This document shows, piece after piece, positions 12,204 through 24,580 of a stretch of 64,000 bases of DNA. The position numbers and the translations under genes are program-made. The DNA is taken from assembly GCA_029962745.1 (NCBI GenBank), contig CM057154.1, positions 26,500,970 through 26,564,969 on the forward strand. Direction: 5' to 3'. Positions within the stretch are counted from its first letter, which is position 1; every line of letters starts with the position of its first letter. The notes under the pieces were generated by a model. The model did not search any database. It worked only from the letters and a program-made list of their open reading frames with translations, and was not told the DNA's origin. This DNA is from Echinometra lucunter. Its lineage: Eukaryota > Echinodermata > Echinoidea > Camarodonta > Echinometridae.

Positions 12204-12339
12204 CTGGCAAAAAAAAGAAAGAATGCAAGAACAAAGAAAAGGGTAGAAGATTGAACAAATAAATATATGAGGTTGGATTTTTATTTAATTTTATTCACAA
12301 AATATCTTAAGGGAAACATATAAATAATAATATGAGTAA

Positions 12340-12669
12340 AAACAAAAAGAAATGATATTGGAAGGATCGCCCTACTCAGCTGTGCCATTACAGCACAGGT
12401 GTATAGTCTTCCGAGGGGTCCAGTTGGAGACAGGTTTCATCATGTTCATTAAAGAAAAATTTCATGAGGTATCTTCCTCTCTAATCAAGGTATCTTCGGA
12501 GGGTGATTGCAACATCTCTCCATTTAACTCTATCATCTGCCATTCTGATGCACTCTAGTCCACTCCAGCTTTTGATATTCTCTTCCCGGTTGGTTCTAGG
12601 TTTTCCTCTAAGTCTAGTTCCTTCTACTCTTCCCTCCAACATATCCTTTAAGAGACTTTGGTGCCTTTT
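12340..12669 (-). pseudogene. LINE reverse transcriptase C-terminus remnant
   Basis: The minus-strand ORF reads LLKDMLEGRVEGTRLRGKPR followed by NREENIKSWSGL and WRDVAITLRRYLD, the C-terminal pattern common downstream of LINE reverse transcriptases. It continues, interrupted by the element at 12670-14601, into 14602-15075. The uninterrupted paralogue in gene B is at 32880-33400. Confidence 0.7.
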
Positions 12670-14601
12670 GGGCCGCATTCAAGCGACCATTTTTCACCCT
12701 AGAATCACGGTTTTGAAAGACGTTTAGTTTAAACCACGGTTGCGTTCAATCAATTTTCCTATTGGTTTTTGCTGTAAAGTGATTGGTTCAGTATCCTGGA
12801 AAATCTGTTTCATGCATTTAGCTTCTTTATTTAGCAAATAGCATGGTTTGATTTTATTTGGTGTATATGTAGCCTGTGTAGATATTTTTAGTTTTCACAC
12901 TGATTTAGAGAAGAACTGGAAGGAAAGGTTAGATAGAATCCTGAGTGTTACTGCTTAAAAGAACAAGAAGAAAAAGTGAAATAGAGCTGAGAATAATATT
13001 GATTTAATGGGATGTATAAGTTCAGGGGGAAAAATGATGTAGATTATACAAGTATATGTACTGGATTGCAAATGCTACAATTATGAAGATTCAACATGTG
13101 AGTAACTAAACACAACAAAAAAAGTAACTTCACCCCTAAGGAAAATGCTGTAACTTTTTAACGAAGAGGTTTTGAGGAAAATGATTTGCCAGAAATGTTC
13201 CTATACTTATTGACCAGCTTCTGTGCAAAAATGAGATTGATACGTTGAGTCATGGATGAGTGAGCATACATTAAAGGCAAAAATGTCACTTTTCAAAAGT
13301 CACAAGAGTCATTTATGAGGGTCTGTGAAACAAGATTTTGGCAAATTCTGTTTCTGGTGTCTGTTTAAGTGCTGTTGTTGTTTTATTAATCAATGTTTGA
13401 TCGACTTACACCTATCCTGACACCTTTCACGCTCTTTCACGGTTGGGTGAGCACAGTTTTAGGGGGGAATGGCAATGTTCAATCCTCCTAAAATTGCAAA
13501 ATCCATTCAATTTATTGCAAGAATTGACATGAAATATTGTTACTAACAAGTATCATCATGTGTTGTAGGAAGATCAGAGGAAGCACTGGTGTCATGTTTG
13601 AGTGAGCACACTTTAAAGATGAAGCAAGAAATGCAAAAATTCCTGTGAATATGGCATTAATGCATATGCACAATTCAATTTCAGCTCTGTATGTGTAACG
13701 CCATCAACTTTCTAAAACCTATTCTGATATTTTGCTCGAAATTGCATCGTTGAGTGAACACGATATCAACGGGAAATGGGGAAAGTCAACTGCATGACAA
13801 GCATGACATTACTTCAGGTGAATGAAAATTGAATATCAGTTATCTTGCTGAACGTGTGTTATACTGTTAAATAAACAGTTTTAATCATGTCGCGCCTGAG
13901 TAGGTAGGCCTACATATGGAGATTTAAAAGGAATGTAATGAAATATACCCGTGAAAGGTGTCAGGATAGGTGTCGATCAAACATTGAATGATAAAACAAC
14001 AACAGCACTTAAACAGACACCAGAAACAGAATTTGCCAAAATCTTGTTTCACAGACCCTCATAAATGACTCTTGTGACTTTTGAAAAGTGACTTTTTTGC
14101 CTTTAATGTATGCTCACTCATCCATGACTTGACGTATCAATCTCATTTTTACACAGAAGCTGGTCAATAAGTGTAGGAACATTTCTGGCAAATCATTTTT
14201 CTCAAAACCTCTTCGTTAAAAAGTTACAGCATTTTCCTTAGGGGTGAAGTTACTTTTTTTGTTGTGTTTAGTTATTTCAGTTGCTTTTAAGAGATGTTGT
14301 TTGTAGACAAAATGTTAATGTAATTACTCTGTCTAACAACTTCCCTCATATTTTAGTATATTTCCAGTTAGGAAAGAAAAGAGATGTAAGAGAAAAGAAG
14401 TAGTCAAACCAATATGTAATATTGTTGATCATCATGTACATTGTGTTAACGCCATCTGTTGGCGAAGGTATTCAATGCTTTTGGATCATGGCCTGAATAA
14501 AGCCCTGTTGCACTTTACAACTATCTTGAAGTCGCTCGGTGTTTATCTTGTTAATGTATGGCGTTGTGATTCTAGCTTCAAAAAATCGCTTGAACGCGCC
14601 C
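12670..14601. mobile_element. 1.93-kb terminal-inverted-repeat element inside the LINE
   Basis: The ends are imperfect inverted repeats of ~40 bp: left GGCCGCATTCAAGCGA...CTAGAATCAC, right the reverse complement of GGGCGCGTTCAAGCGA...CTAGAATCAC. The gene B LINE at 33200-33230 runs straight through the site, giving an empty-site comparison that defines the insertion. A clean target duplication could not be resolved. No transposase ORF is present, so it is non-autonomous. Confidence 0.7.
13103..14274. repeat. Long inverted repeat, ~327-bp arms
   Basis: The arms 13103-13431 and 13950-14274 are near-perfect reverse complements (starting TAACTAAACACAACAAAAAA) around a ~518-bp loop. The loop and arms carry further copies of a GAGTGAGCACA-type motif. 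Transcription of either strand would yield a long hairpin RNA inside the NLR intron. Confidence 0.88.
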
Positions 14602-15075
14602 TAGTTTGACCAAAGTATTTAGCTTTTCTTTCCTTAACTAATCCTACCAGTACAGTAACTTTGTTTACGCCCTGCCATTTGCGATATTTCTTTGTTGGTT
14701 TTCATTCGTTTCCAATACATTTTCATCATTCTTCTGTATATTCACATTCCAAAGGTGTAATTCTATTTTCCACGGCCTTGTTTACTGTGCATGTTTCCGC
14801 TCCATATAATTAAAGGACAGACAATATAAAATTATAACCATGATAACAGTTTACTAGGTCTGCGAATAAGTCTTTTATTGCCATAAATGTATTCCGTGCC
14901 ATTGCAGTTCTTCTTTTGATGTCCGCATAGTATTATCTGGTATCATGAGTGATATTTTGTCCTAAGTGGATGTAATTACTGACCTGCTCAATGATAGGTC
15001 CATCTATTTTCAAACTAATAGTACCCTTTTCATAATCACCCCTTTCTCCGCAAGTTTTCATTATATACCACAAAT
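14602..15075 (-). pseudogene. LINE reverse transcriptase remnant, upstream part
   Basis: The minus-strand frames contain pieces typical of the region between the LINE RT core and its C-terminus: EKGTISLKIDGPIIEQVSNY, a YIHLGQ-like motif, DIKRRTAMARNTF and LYGAETCTVNKAVENRITPLE. Stops and frameshifts separate them. It joins the fragment at 12340-12669 once the inserted element is removed. Confidence 0.65.
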
Positions 15076-17300
15076 GAATTTTGAAAAATGAATTTTGAAA
15101 AAAGACTATTTCATATACGGCTGCAAATCCTATCTATAAAAAATAGAGCCTATATAAAGTACATGTAGATACAAGTTGAAAGTTATTGAATAGAATAAAG
15201 AGGTGCACTGATGTCTCAAAACTGTATTTCCTCTTGATGTCCAGTTGCCCTTTTAAAGCGCCCTTTTTGTTTGAGCCTCCACTTTGAGGACTTTAAGGCC
15301 CCTGGCAGGGGGAAAGGTGGTGGAGCCCCCTAAAGTCCTTAGGTTTTTATGGTTTTGAAAACTTATGAAATGAGCAATTTACAATTAAAAGTATAATTTT
15401 TGGAATCAATATTTCTTCTTGTGAGCCAGAACAGTAGGGGAGGGCTGCAGCCCCCAGATCCCCCCCCCCTCCCGGCTTCCCAGGCCCCTGTACAATGATG
15501 GGAGTGTCTCTAGTTTTTCTACCTTTCCAGTCCTCTACCCTCCGACCTCGGGTTATGCTATACCTGCAGAGACAAAAAGATTGTGACTCAGGTCCAATGA
15601 TTTCACAACAATACATGGTACTACTATAAAAAAAAAAAGAAAAACCCCTCAAAACTAAACTAAACTAAAAAAAAATAAGACATAACAATAACCAACCCCA
15701 CAATATGAGATTCCCAGGGTTTCCTTCCTTTTGAAAAAATGAAACAGAAAATTGAATGTAATAGCAAAGAAAAAGGGTAAACTGAGCATCATAGGAAATT
15801 GTCACTCTCTTTCTTCTAGAATTCTGGTCCCCTGGCCGTTAAATAAATTGTGTACTTATTGTCAGTTATGTAATTCTATTGTTAATATTACTGTATTTCA
15901 GTGGAGCCTCGCCTTGACGAGTCCATCTTTTTTCTCACATGATATACTTTGATGCTTGTCAGGGTGAGCCTTTACTGACTAAAATGAGGAAGTTATTGTT
16001 CTGTTTTCAATTTAAAAAAAAAAATAATAATAATATCAGGTCCCTGGGAACGATTTTTTTCTCAGGGAATGCTGAGCCCCTTTAAAGCCACATGTTAGAT
16101 TACCGCACCTTCAGCAAGCAGTGTTTCAGTATTCGGGGAACATGAGGGGGGGGGGGGTGTAAGACCTAACTTTGCCGACAGTTATGCTACATTCTAAGTC
16201 AAATCTAAGTACCCCCTCCCTCTTACACAAACCACAAGAAGTTATTTTCAAACAATATCGCAGATGTAGATTTTTATTATATTGATGAAACTTTTAAGGG
16301 TTGCAAAGCGTTTTATGATTCTTTTTTGGGGGAAGAGAGACTGACGCTTCTTTCTAGATTATGAACCACCTTGTTTTTTAATTTTGAGAGCGAGCGAAAC
16401 AAGTCAACCGAAAATATGGACTTCTTGAAAATTTTTGTTAAGATTGATGTGTTATTTTGTCATCAAAATACAGTATGGGCCTATAGACCAATTCTATCTC
16501 TGGTTTATGTTTAGGAACTCTATCAGCGAGGTGATAGCTGCGGTGTGTGATAGTGGGCCGACTGCCACTGGCTGTGTACAAAAGCAATGAAAGATTATGA
16601 CATATACCCTGATATCATTTCATTAACTTTATTCTAGATCAATAAAATAAAGCATGGATACATGGGTAGATGACAAAAGACAATGACCATATCTGACAGA
16701 TCAAGATATGATGTATTTTTGTACTTTCGTTCCTTTTCTCCTTAGTTTTGTCATTAAAAGGCCAGGAAACCCGTGTAGAGCCGGGGTACGGCTTCTCACA
16801 CGAACAGGCTTCATGAGTCAAAGGCGAGTAAATTTCGAACTCAATAAGCTTCCAATTTTTAAGCTTTCTCCAATTGTTGTGGCATCTGAGCACCGCACAG
16901 CTACGATCTGAACTTCCCCGATTATTCCTCATTGCAAACATTAACAGAAATCTACATGTTGGTCCAAAATAAAGAAAATCGAACTTAAGTACATAACACG
17001 CTATTGACGTATGTACTGTAAAAGTTGGGAAACGCACTGCAGTGTCGCGATCAGTTTGCTGCCCTCTCGCGTTGTGGAAGTGGTCTATAAGATATCTGAA
17101 GCGGAGTGAGTGAGTAAAAAATAATGGCCATTTTTGTTATGAAAGAAGTGTTATTTGTTCCTAAAAAAGGGCCACTGTAGGCCTTTTGAATATCTAAATG
17201 ACATGATCACCTTGCTGCCAAATATGACTTTATTTTGGCACCTTGCTGATGCAGTTGTTTGCTGTCTCGCAAAACAACTCTGTTTACAAATATTACAACC
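15076..17300. other. Intron 2 of gene A, degenerate repeats
   Basis: No coding exon seen. The part 15900-16640 is collinear with gene B at 33950-34460 plus 35900-36080; gene B differs by the insertion at 34465-35899. G-runs at about 16146 and C-runs at 15460 mark decayed hAT-like ends, and the text GCGAGCGAAACAAG near 16390 belongs to the repeat motif found in several such elements here. Confidence 0.45.
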
Positions 17301-17309
17301 GAGCAGGGG

Positions 17310-18430
17310 TGTCAGTAGAACATTTTGACTGGGGTGGGGGGGGGGGACTGGTGGTAAGACCTAAATTAAATTTTCGATGGTAACTCAAGTTTGCCGACAG
17401 CAGAATTCTAAGTCTAATCTGCCCACCAACACACTCATGAAAAATAATTTTCAAACACAATCACAGATGTAGATCTTACGTTACTGACCGCTATTAGCAT
17501 TTTTAAATTTTTGAGAAATGTTACGCTTCTTGCTCGATTATGGACCACCCTACTGCGAGGGAACAAAGCGAGGGAGCCAAAAATTACCACTTCTTTTATG
17601 AAATGTTTTGTCATTAAAATACACCAGTATGGGCATTAAAGACTTCTAATGAAATATTTTGTCACGTCGCCCTGTTTTTAAATATTATAAGCGAGCGGAG
17701 TGAGCGAGGAAAAATACCTCTCTGAAGATAAAAGTATTATTTCCTCATTAAAATACACCGACATCTCAATCATATATGTTAGGTCACATCGCTTGCCAAA
17801 TTCCTGTTTTCCGAAACGATCCCATATCTGAATGTTATACGAGCGAGAAAAATATACACTCTCTTTCATGGTAGAAGTATTATTTCGTCATCAAAATTCA
17901 CTTTGGCCTAAGATATCTAAATGTAAATTGTATATTATTTCGATCCCCTATTTGCTGTATCATCCGAAACCATCATGTATGTAAATATACAAGCGAGGAA
18001 AAATATGCACTTTTTCATGTTATTTCGTCATCAAAATGAACTTTTGCCAGTAGGATATCTAAATCATATATTCGATCACCTCGCTTGCCGATTCTTTTTT
18101 TTTTTTTTTTTGCTTTTCCGATGGGGGGGGGGGGGGGGTAGAGATCAGATTGCCCACAAACAATGCCACCGATTATCGACAACCAACGTCGATAAATTCA
18201 ACCGTATCAAGTCCACGAGGCATGTTTAATTATGTGCCTCTATCATATTTTCCTTCTAAATTACATATTTGTTCACCTCACTTGCCGAATGCACATGTTT
18301 GCTTTCCGAAAACATCCTGTATCTAAATATAATATGAGCGAGCGAGGAAAAATATACACTCTCTTTTGTAGTAGTCATCAAACTACATGATGGGCTTAAA
18401 GATATCTAAATTAGATATTTGGTCATCTCT
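17310..18430. repeat. Degenerate ~140-bp tandem repeats with GAGCGAG motif
   Basis: The phrase TCATCAAAAT or TCATTAAAATACA recurs near 17611, 17746, 17889, 18029 and 18378. Each copy is followed by TATCTAAAT and CACCTCGCTTGCC and preceded by a GAGCGAGGAAAAATA motif, giving a period near 140 bp. The left edge (CAGGGGTGTCAGTAGAAC then a G-run) resembles a hAT-like terminus, so this is probably the interior of a non-autonomous DNA transposon. Confidence 0.6.
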
Positions 18431-18740
18431 CTCTAATATATTCTTTTTGAAGAGGATGATTTTCAATCTCACATTTTTCAATCATAATGAATTTCCTTAA
18501 AGTTTGGCAAAAATTTGACAGATAAAACACAACTGTTTAATAATGTACACTCGTAAAACGCATTGGTGAAAATGACCAATACTTTGGTTAACAATTCAAG
18601 GGGAAAAAATGGTGAAGATTGACCAATGAATATTACGGTCAATATTTCAAAATTATTGGTTAAATTGATTTTGGCTGAAGACATATTTTGGTCGGAGACA
18701 TATTCACCGACACATTGGTTATTTTGACCAGTCCTAAAGA

Positions 18741-21130
18741 GTTCTTATCTCCGAGTTGGTTCTCGGATTCTCCAACCAATCTTGGAAATGTAAAGGATTT
18801 ATGGAAAAGGGGTCCTTTACTGACAAGACAGAATTATTCCAAAAACACATAAGGAAAGAGCCTAATAGCTATTTATTCCAGCTTCCGACTCAGTGTCACA
18901 GAACCTAACATGATGGGCATCCTTTGAATAAAGACTGAAAATAAAGGGGACAAACTAATATCCCCCAAAATAAATAAAACAAAATCAGTGAATAGTGATT
19001 TTCCCCTTTTTTCATTTGCATGGCCATGACGGCCGTCACAATTTCTTTTCTCATCGGTGCCTTGAAAGACGTACCTCCTCTGTATTTTCAACATTCATCA
19101 TACAATCTCATTCCTTTTTGGAACTTATCCCTTCTTATTCTTTCCTTCTTTTCCCCCTTCTCCTTCCCCCTTCTCCTTCCCCCTTCTCCTTACCCCTTCT
19201 CCTTCTCCCTTTTCATCTCTTATTCTCCTGTCTTCTTCTCTTGTTTAGCTCGTTCCCTTTTTCCCGGACTTCTAGTAGGGAGAGGGTGACCCATCCTGTA
19301 CTTTGCTCCTTACATGCCTTATTTTCACAATTATGAACCCTTCCTCGTTGTTACCAGTGAGGAAACGAACCTTCAGAATAACGAGAGTGAACCAAAGCAT
19401 GTCACGCACAATGAATTTGTCTGTTTGTTGTTGTGTTTACCTTGACGGTGTCGTTGTTGTTGTTGGATTAGTTTAATTGATCTAACAATTTAGTTTGTAG
19501 TTTTTTCCGGCATTACTCGGAATTACAGACCTCAGTGTATAGCGTATAACTTATGTGATGAACAAACTTATACAGAGGATTCACAACAGGTTATCAGCAC
19601 AAACCCAGAAACAGAGAAACGATGGAACTGTCTCTTCTTCTTCGTCAGAGGATTTTTCTGCCATTCATAATTTCTTATCTCATTGCCTGTGTGCTAATGA
19701 CGATGGACAATAGGATGCATATAGCGGCCGAGTCAAAGGTGGTGGACGATCTTTCAAAGTGGAGGGGGTAATAGCAAGAGGGACACTGATTTTAAAAGAA
19801 AGGGGCCCCTGACATAGGGTAAACTCAGAAAGAAAATATCAATTTGGGAGGTTGTATTCTATTCAGTACCAATTTAAGGAACATGTTCAACATTACATTA
19901 TTTGTATATCACATTAACTTAAATAATTAACCAATTTGCAGAATTGCAGTTGTATAATGGGCTGATTACATATTTGCAAGCTAGCAAAGACTTTGAGTAT
20001 TTCTTTCTTTTCCTGTCACAGGTCACGGGATTTGCATAAGTGACTTAGTGAGATTACAGCAGCTGCAAATTCATTTAGGGATTTTCCATATATCATTTTC
20101 ATAGTCATCCATTACCGCTGTCGTTTTCCTTATCACTGACCAAGCTATAAGAAGCTTCTCTGATTCCTTGGAACTTGGTATACTTTTATGAGGATTTCAG
20201 GGCACTTACAAGAATAGAAAAGGGTACTTAAAAGAAGGAAAAATGGCATCACAAGAACGTTAAGGGGGCTCTAAAAAAAAGTGAAAGGGGCGTGTCTAAA
20301 ATTCAAACGGGAATACTTACTTGATGTGAAAGGGGCATTTATCTGAGGAGAACTTATCAGAATTGCTATTCAAATTACATTAGAAACGAAAGGGGCGCTA
20401 AAAAGAGTTATTTATTTAATCCCTTTAGTCGGGCCCTCGAGATTTCCTGTGACAGAAGGAAAATGATAAAAGGGGGAAAGGGCACAAATCAGTAGTGAAA
20501 AGGGAACTACTATTAAAGTAAACAAATTATTGCTCGTGAAAAGGAGAAATGGGAAGTACTAGAAAGCAAAAAAAACCAAAAAATAAAAAAACAAAACAAA
20601 AAAGATAGCACTTATCAAACACTGCTATAATAGTAAAGAAGCACATCTATAAACTGAAGAGAGGCATTTATCAGAGATGAAAACAGGCACAAAATTTTAG
20701 AAAGAAAGTAACCACTGGTAATTATAAACTAAATCTTACTGATAATGTTGCCAATAGACTACTTTTTAGGGATAAGAAAACTCGTCACAGTATTTCACAA
20801 GAATAGCTAATGGTGTAGAGAGCATCATGTCATTTTTATCGTACAAGATCAAAGTGGATGAGAAAGTTTAAAAAGCAAAGAGCGATTTATCCTTAATTTT
20901 TTTTTTTCAACTCCTTAACCTTTAACCCCTGGCTTGCCTGGAATGCCAGCAAATATTTTCAGGGATGTTTCACATGTACTTCTCATGATGTAACGGGTAC
21001 ACTTAAAGACTGGTTCCCCATCAAGATGCTCTCTACATAGATTACATAAATTTCATTGCTGGAAAGAGAAGAAAAGATGATAGAGGAGTGTTGTAAGGGC
21101 AAGCATACTCAATTATCATCATGATCATAG
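18741..21130. repeat. Intron block present three times (1 in A, 2 in B)
   Basis: Sequence from AAAGAGTTCTTATCTCCGAG to the Death donor is found again at 36194-38618 and, from the gap on, at 39308-41539. It includes a pyrimidine-rich patch (19130-19230) and a purine-rich degenerate minisatellite of GAAAGGGGC units (20170-20700). Each copy ends at a Death exon, so block and exon were duplicated together. Confidence 0.85.
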
Positions 21131-21139
21131 GAGACTTAC

Positions 21140-21444
21140 CTGCACTGCTACTTGGGAGACATGTCTCAGCCACCTCTACTAAGCCCACCTTTTTTAGAGC
21201 GTCTCTGAGAATCGGTATTTGCTCAGACTGTTTCACTGTCTCCGCCCAGCTCTTGAGCATCTGCAAATTGCCGGTGCTAGTCTTGACACCCGTGGCCCAA
21301 TTCGTCGCTAAGGCCCGATCGATATCAGGATTCTTGAGCCCAAGTTTAAGGCCAAGCTTCCTTACATCCGAATCCATTGATATGGCTTCGGACACCTCGA
21401 TTATCATGTCATCGCATCTATGTCTCTTGTGGCATGGTTGGCTG
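21140..21444 (-). CDS. NLR gene A exon 2, Death domain
   Basis: The 305-bp exon has acceptor TTTCCAG and a consensus donor CAG|GTAAGT. It encodes residues 24-124 of the model. The Death fold is visible from about residue 36: MIIEVSEAI (helix 1), DVRKLGLKLGL, a central NLQMLKSWAE with the conserved Trp at about residue 89, and the closing IPILRDALKKVGLVEVAE. In this family the Death domain makes homotypic contacts with Death-domain adaptors. A basic Cys/His-containing stretch (PCHKRHRC) precedes the domain and is kept in gene B. The exon enters in phase 2 and leaves in phase 1, so its length is not a multiple of three and skipping it would break the frame. The acceptor is a CAGCAG tandem (NAGNAG), so one Ser may be optional. 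Confidence 0.88.
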
Positions 21445-22707
21445 CTGGAAATCAGAATTTAATGCAGGGAAAACGATTTACACCTAAATAATATACACAT
21501 ATTTTTTTTGTTTTTAGCCTTTGGACACAATACAATTAAAAAAAAAATCTTTCAAACATTTTTGTCCATTTGAATAGAAAATGTCCTTTCCTACATGGCA
21601 CGCTAGATGCAAACATTGAAAAATAATATTCCGTTTCAACAGAATATTGCAATTTTATCGTGCCTTGATCTTGTAACCTAGAGTCATGACACACTGACTA
21701 TGGGTTCGATAATTATATTTATTTTTTTGACTTTCAGGCAAAGATGAAACAGAAAACAAGAAAGAGATGCTACCAGTTAGTACTTATAGTATATCTAAGA
21801 TAGGCTATTCTGATTCTTATTTGTTCACAGAAATATATTGTCGGATTCAAATTGAATTCAGGATACACAGTTATTTGATTGTGATTTGGTCCCCCCCCCA
21901 AAAAAAAAACAAAACAAAAACAACAAACAAACTATACATGGAAAATGAACTGATAGGATCTTTACTGAAAGATGGTCACTAACGTAATTCAAAATCATTT
22001 TTACATCCTTCAAAATTACAGTGCAAACTGTGCTATAAAGTATAAACTTTTGACTCACTAAGAAACAGAACACCCATTTTTATTGATGTTTTATTACACC
22101 CATGGTGAACAGACTTCCCTAATGATTCGGGATCATTCCGTATTACAACCACTTGCATTTTGCAAAATGAAGATTAAAGACCGGGGACACATTTTTTTTT
22201 TTTTTTATTCCTTGAATGTATTTCCTTATCTCCAAAATCAAAGAGTGCATTATAGGGCCTAAGTATACACTTTAGCCTTCATGAGGTATAATAAGAGATG
22301 ATTATAACATTTTTCTAATCCACTCCCCCAGCAGCAGTTCAAACTTGATATCTTTCAGGCATGATGCCATTGTCTTGATTTCTTTATACATTAATAGCTG
22401 TTGCAGCATTCTGTAATATATGTCACGTGATACCTTATATCTTTGTGTTTATAGGTTAGGAAGTTTCATATATAATTATTAGGTATTTCATGTCAGGTTC
22501 AAGAATTAATATGGATGCAGTAGGAAAATTCAACTTCGCATGTTTGTCTGAAAATTATGAGATATCTAGTTATATGAAATAGCACCAAAAAAAAATCAAT
22601 AACATAGAGGGGAAAACTGTAAGATTCGGTGAGAGAATATTTTGTATTTTTCTCCATTTTCCAATTACCACTCATTCATAGGCGTGACAGGCGATATTAG
22701 ATGAGCG

Positions 22708-22731
22708 TCTCTCTCTCTCTCTCTCTCTCTC
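22708..22731. repeat. (CT)n microsatellite in intron 1 of gene A
   Basis: A run of CT dinucleotides lies just inside intron 1, shared in position with gene B near 53008. Confidence 0.9.
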
Positions 22732-22802
22732 TTTCCTTTGTTTCTTATTTTTTAGTTTGTCTTGTTTTAAGCGGTAGGTATTAGATTAATAGAAAGGCCT
22801 AC

Positions 22803-22870
22803 CTGGCACCAGATGTATCAACCCTCCTTTTTCGTTGCCCAGTCACCCCGTCGGTTCGGTCTGCTTCCAT
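22803..22870 (-). CDS. NLR gene A exon 1, start-codon exon
   Basis: The minus strand reads ATG followed by 21 further codons and two bases (protein begins MEADRTDGVTGQRKRR), then a donor GTAGGC after CCAG. The two leftover bases AG join the single leading base C of the Death exon to make Ser, so the phase fits exactly. An in-frame TGA lies about nine codons upstream in both gene copies, which supports this as the true start. In gene A an extra ATG directly precedes it (start could be 22873); gene B has ACG there. The peptide is basic and hydrophilic, with no signal peptide, as expected for a cytosolic protein. The matching exon in gene B at 53086-53153 differs at only a few codons. I found it by reading the conserved block upstream of the Death exon; it is too short for ordinary ORF calling. 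Confidence 0.8.
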
Positions 22871-23423
22871 CATAATTGTGTTCAGGCTTGGGTTCAGGCT
22901 CAGTCAGTTCAGTTGATTCCTGCACTTAAGCAAACACAGAGATAGAGATACATTTATTTTTAAAAGGCGCTAAATCCGATTTGATTTAGTTTTAGTGATT
23001 TCGAATAAAATAATCAAGGATCTTCATTTAATATATTTCCTTCGAAAGATAATTTTTGAACGGTTGGAATTAGTACTAACTTAGCGTTAAACAGCTTGCT
23101 GTTAAAACAAATGGAATGCAGAAAAAAAAAATCCAGCACGAGTAGATGTAGACTATTTCCTTTTTAAAAAATGTATTACATTTTAAACATGCTGCGAAAA
23201 ATCAGAAAGGCGCTAAATCCTTTGATTTTTTTTTTCTAGAAGGAAGTACTGCTCATGCATGGATTCATTCCTTTCACATTCGTTAGATGACTAATATTGC
23301 AACTAGTCTAGTTGTCAAAATTTTGATGTTTCGAGGTAGGAACTGGAAATAAAGATCTTTGACAGGTGTTTGATTTTCTCAAGTGGATAGATTTAACGTT
23401 AACTGTTAACTGTTATAGAGGTC

Positions 23424-23813
23424 GGCAAACCCGGAGAATATGGGACCGGAACGCACGCACATGCCATTTGTACTGTGCAGAGATCAGCAGCATCAGCTGA
23501 AAGTCAGGGTATGTGACAAGTCCATGATCAAGTTCAAAATGACTTTAAAATATGTTAATCAAGTAGACTAATTATGTTCAAATATATTACATTGTCCTCT
23601 CCCGCTTTCAAATGTGTGATTATGTGGTGAAAATCATTTTGATTTTTGCCAGAAATGTTCTCAAACTCACAAATGTTTCATCCATGAATCTTGTGCAGAT
23701 CGTCCCCCTCGCCACCGACTCTGCTGCTGCCACCGGAGCTGCATTTGATTTGTTTGCGGTGCACACAAATGAATATGTGCGCGCGTCCCCTATTCTCCGA
23801 GTCCGGGTTTGCC
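23424..23813. mobile_element. hAT-like MITE, 390 bp, with 8-bp target duplication
   Basis: The termini are GGCAAACCCGG...GAATA and its inverted counterpart ending CCGGGTTTGCC. The flanks carry the direct repeat TAGAGGTC at 23416-23423 and 23814-23821. Gene B lacks the insert at the matching site (about 53680), so it inserted after the gene duplication. It encodes no transposase. Confidence 0.85.
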
Positions 23814-24022
23814 TAGAGGTCTATAGCGCCCATTGGAAATAAATGTTTTTTTGTTGTTTTTTTGTGTGTGTTTTTGTAGGCAGTGTATACAGCCACACAC
23901 GTGTGTCTTTACCTTACGGCCACATGCGTGTGGTTGTATCCACAGCATCGATATGAGGATACAGCCAGACTTGTCTGTGCCGCGACAGCTATCTCTAGTG
24001 TGGTGTGCACTGCACTGCACAA

Positions 24023-24092
24023 GCGGTGACAGCCCGCGAGACCGAAGGCCGCGAGACCGAGGGCCCGTGAGACCGAAGGCCCGCGAGACCGA
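24023..24092. repeat. Short GAGACCGAAGGCCCGC tandem repeat
   Basis: About four imperfect ~18-bp GC-rich units lie in tandem, ending in a T-run. Probably part of a mobile-element terminus. Confidence 0.7.
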
Positions 24093-24130
24093 CTTTTTTT
24101 TTTTTTTTTAAATCTTATTTTCCTTCATAA

Positions 24131-24180
24131 GGTGCCGCGGTCGAGTGGTTTAAGGCGCCTTGTTGCAGCGGCGTAACAGG
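24131..24180 (+). mobile_element. Possible tRNA-Leu-derived SINE head
   Basis: GGTGCCGCGGTCGAGTGGTT followed by TAAGGCGCC resembles the 5' half and A box of a leucine tRNA. No acceptor pairing, anticodon arm or B box follows because G-rich DNA interrupts it, so a SINE fragment is likelier than a tRNA gene. Confidence 0.35.
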
Positions 24181-24189
24181 TGCCTGTTA

Positions 24190-24192
24190 TCA

Positions 24193-24231
<39 letters not shown>

Positions 24232-24580
24232 AGAGCCAAATATTTCCCGGTAACTCCGTCTAGAATTAGTGGCGTAACTGGGATTTCAGTAAAGGGGGGC
24301 GGTAGTGAGCACGGGGAAGCGCGCTCCCAAGGGGGTTGCAGGGAGGGGGAAGTGTCCCGCGCGAGAAGAGCGGTTCCTTGTCTGCTCCCGCTCATCTTGA
24401 TACGTCCTCTGCCTGTTATCGGGGGGGGGGGGGGGGGGGCAAATAATTCCCGGTAACCAAGTTTAGAATCAGTGGCGTTGCTAGGATTTCATTTTAGGGG
24501 GCGGTGGTGGGCATGCGAATCATGCGAAACACTTACTGAGTGCACGAAACGGGCTCTCTGGGGAGGGGGGGGGGTGCAGA
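24190..24580. mobile_element. Two hAT-like termini with long G-runs
   Basis: Runs of about 30-45 G at ~24190-24230 and ~19 G at ~24421-24439 are each followed by AATTAGTGGCGTAACTGGG or ATCAGTGGCGTTGCTAGG, the CAGTGGCGT-type terminus common to hAT elements. Boundaries cannot be fixed. Homopolymer length is unreliable in assemblies. Confidence 0.45.

Larger units (their letters stand above)
1..22873 (-). other. NLR gene A (Death-NACHT-LRR), 3' end off window
   Basis: Gene-level model read on the minus strand. Exons are 22803-22870 (start), 21140-21444 (Death), 10672-12203 (NACHT), 9109-9291 (LRR), 3282-3458, 2091-2267 and 884-1060 (LRR). All have AG acceptors and GT donors and the phases agree across every junction, giving about 873 residues before the left edge. 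Domain order is a short basic N-terminus, a Death domain (about residues 36-118), NACHT with its helical tail (126-635), then paired LRRs. Members of this family are cytosolic sensors. Ligand binding by the LRRs is thought to release ATP-dependent NACHT oligomerisation, and the Death domain recruits signalling partners. The exon model is inferred from sequence alone. The last exon and stop are not in the window, because the repeat unit cut by position 1 implies at least one more LRR exon about 34 bp beyond it. Confidence 0.85.

Noticed and set aside
24131..24180. tRNA-Leu gene
   Set aside because: Only the 5' half and A box resemble a tRNA; the rest is G-run and hAT-like DNA, so at most a SINE fragment.
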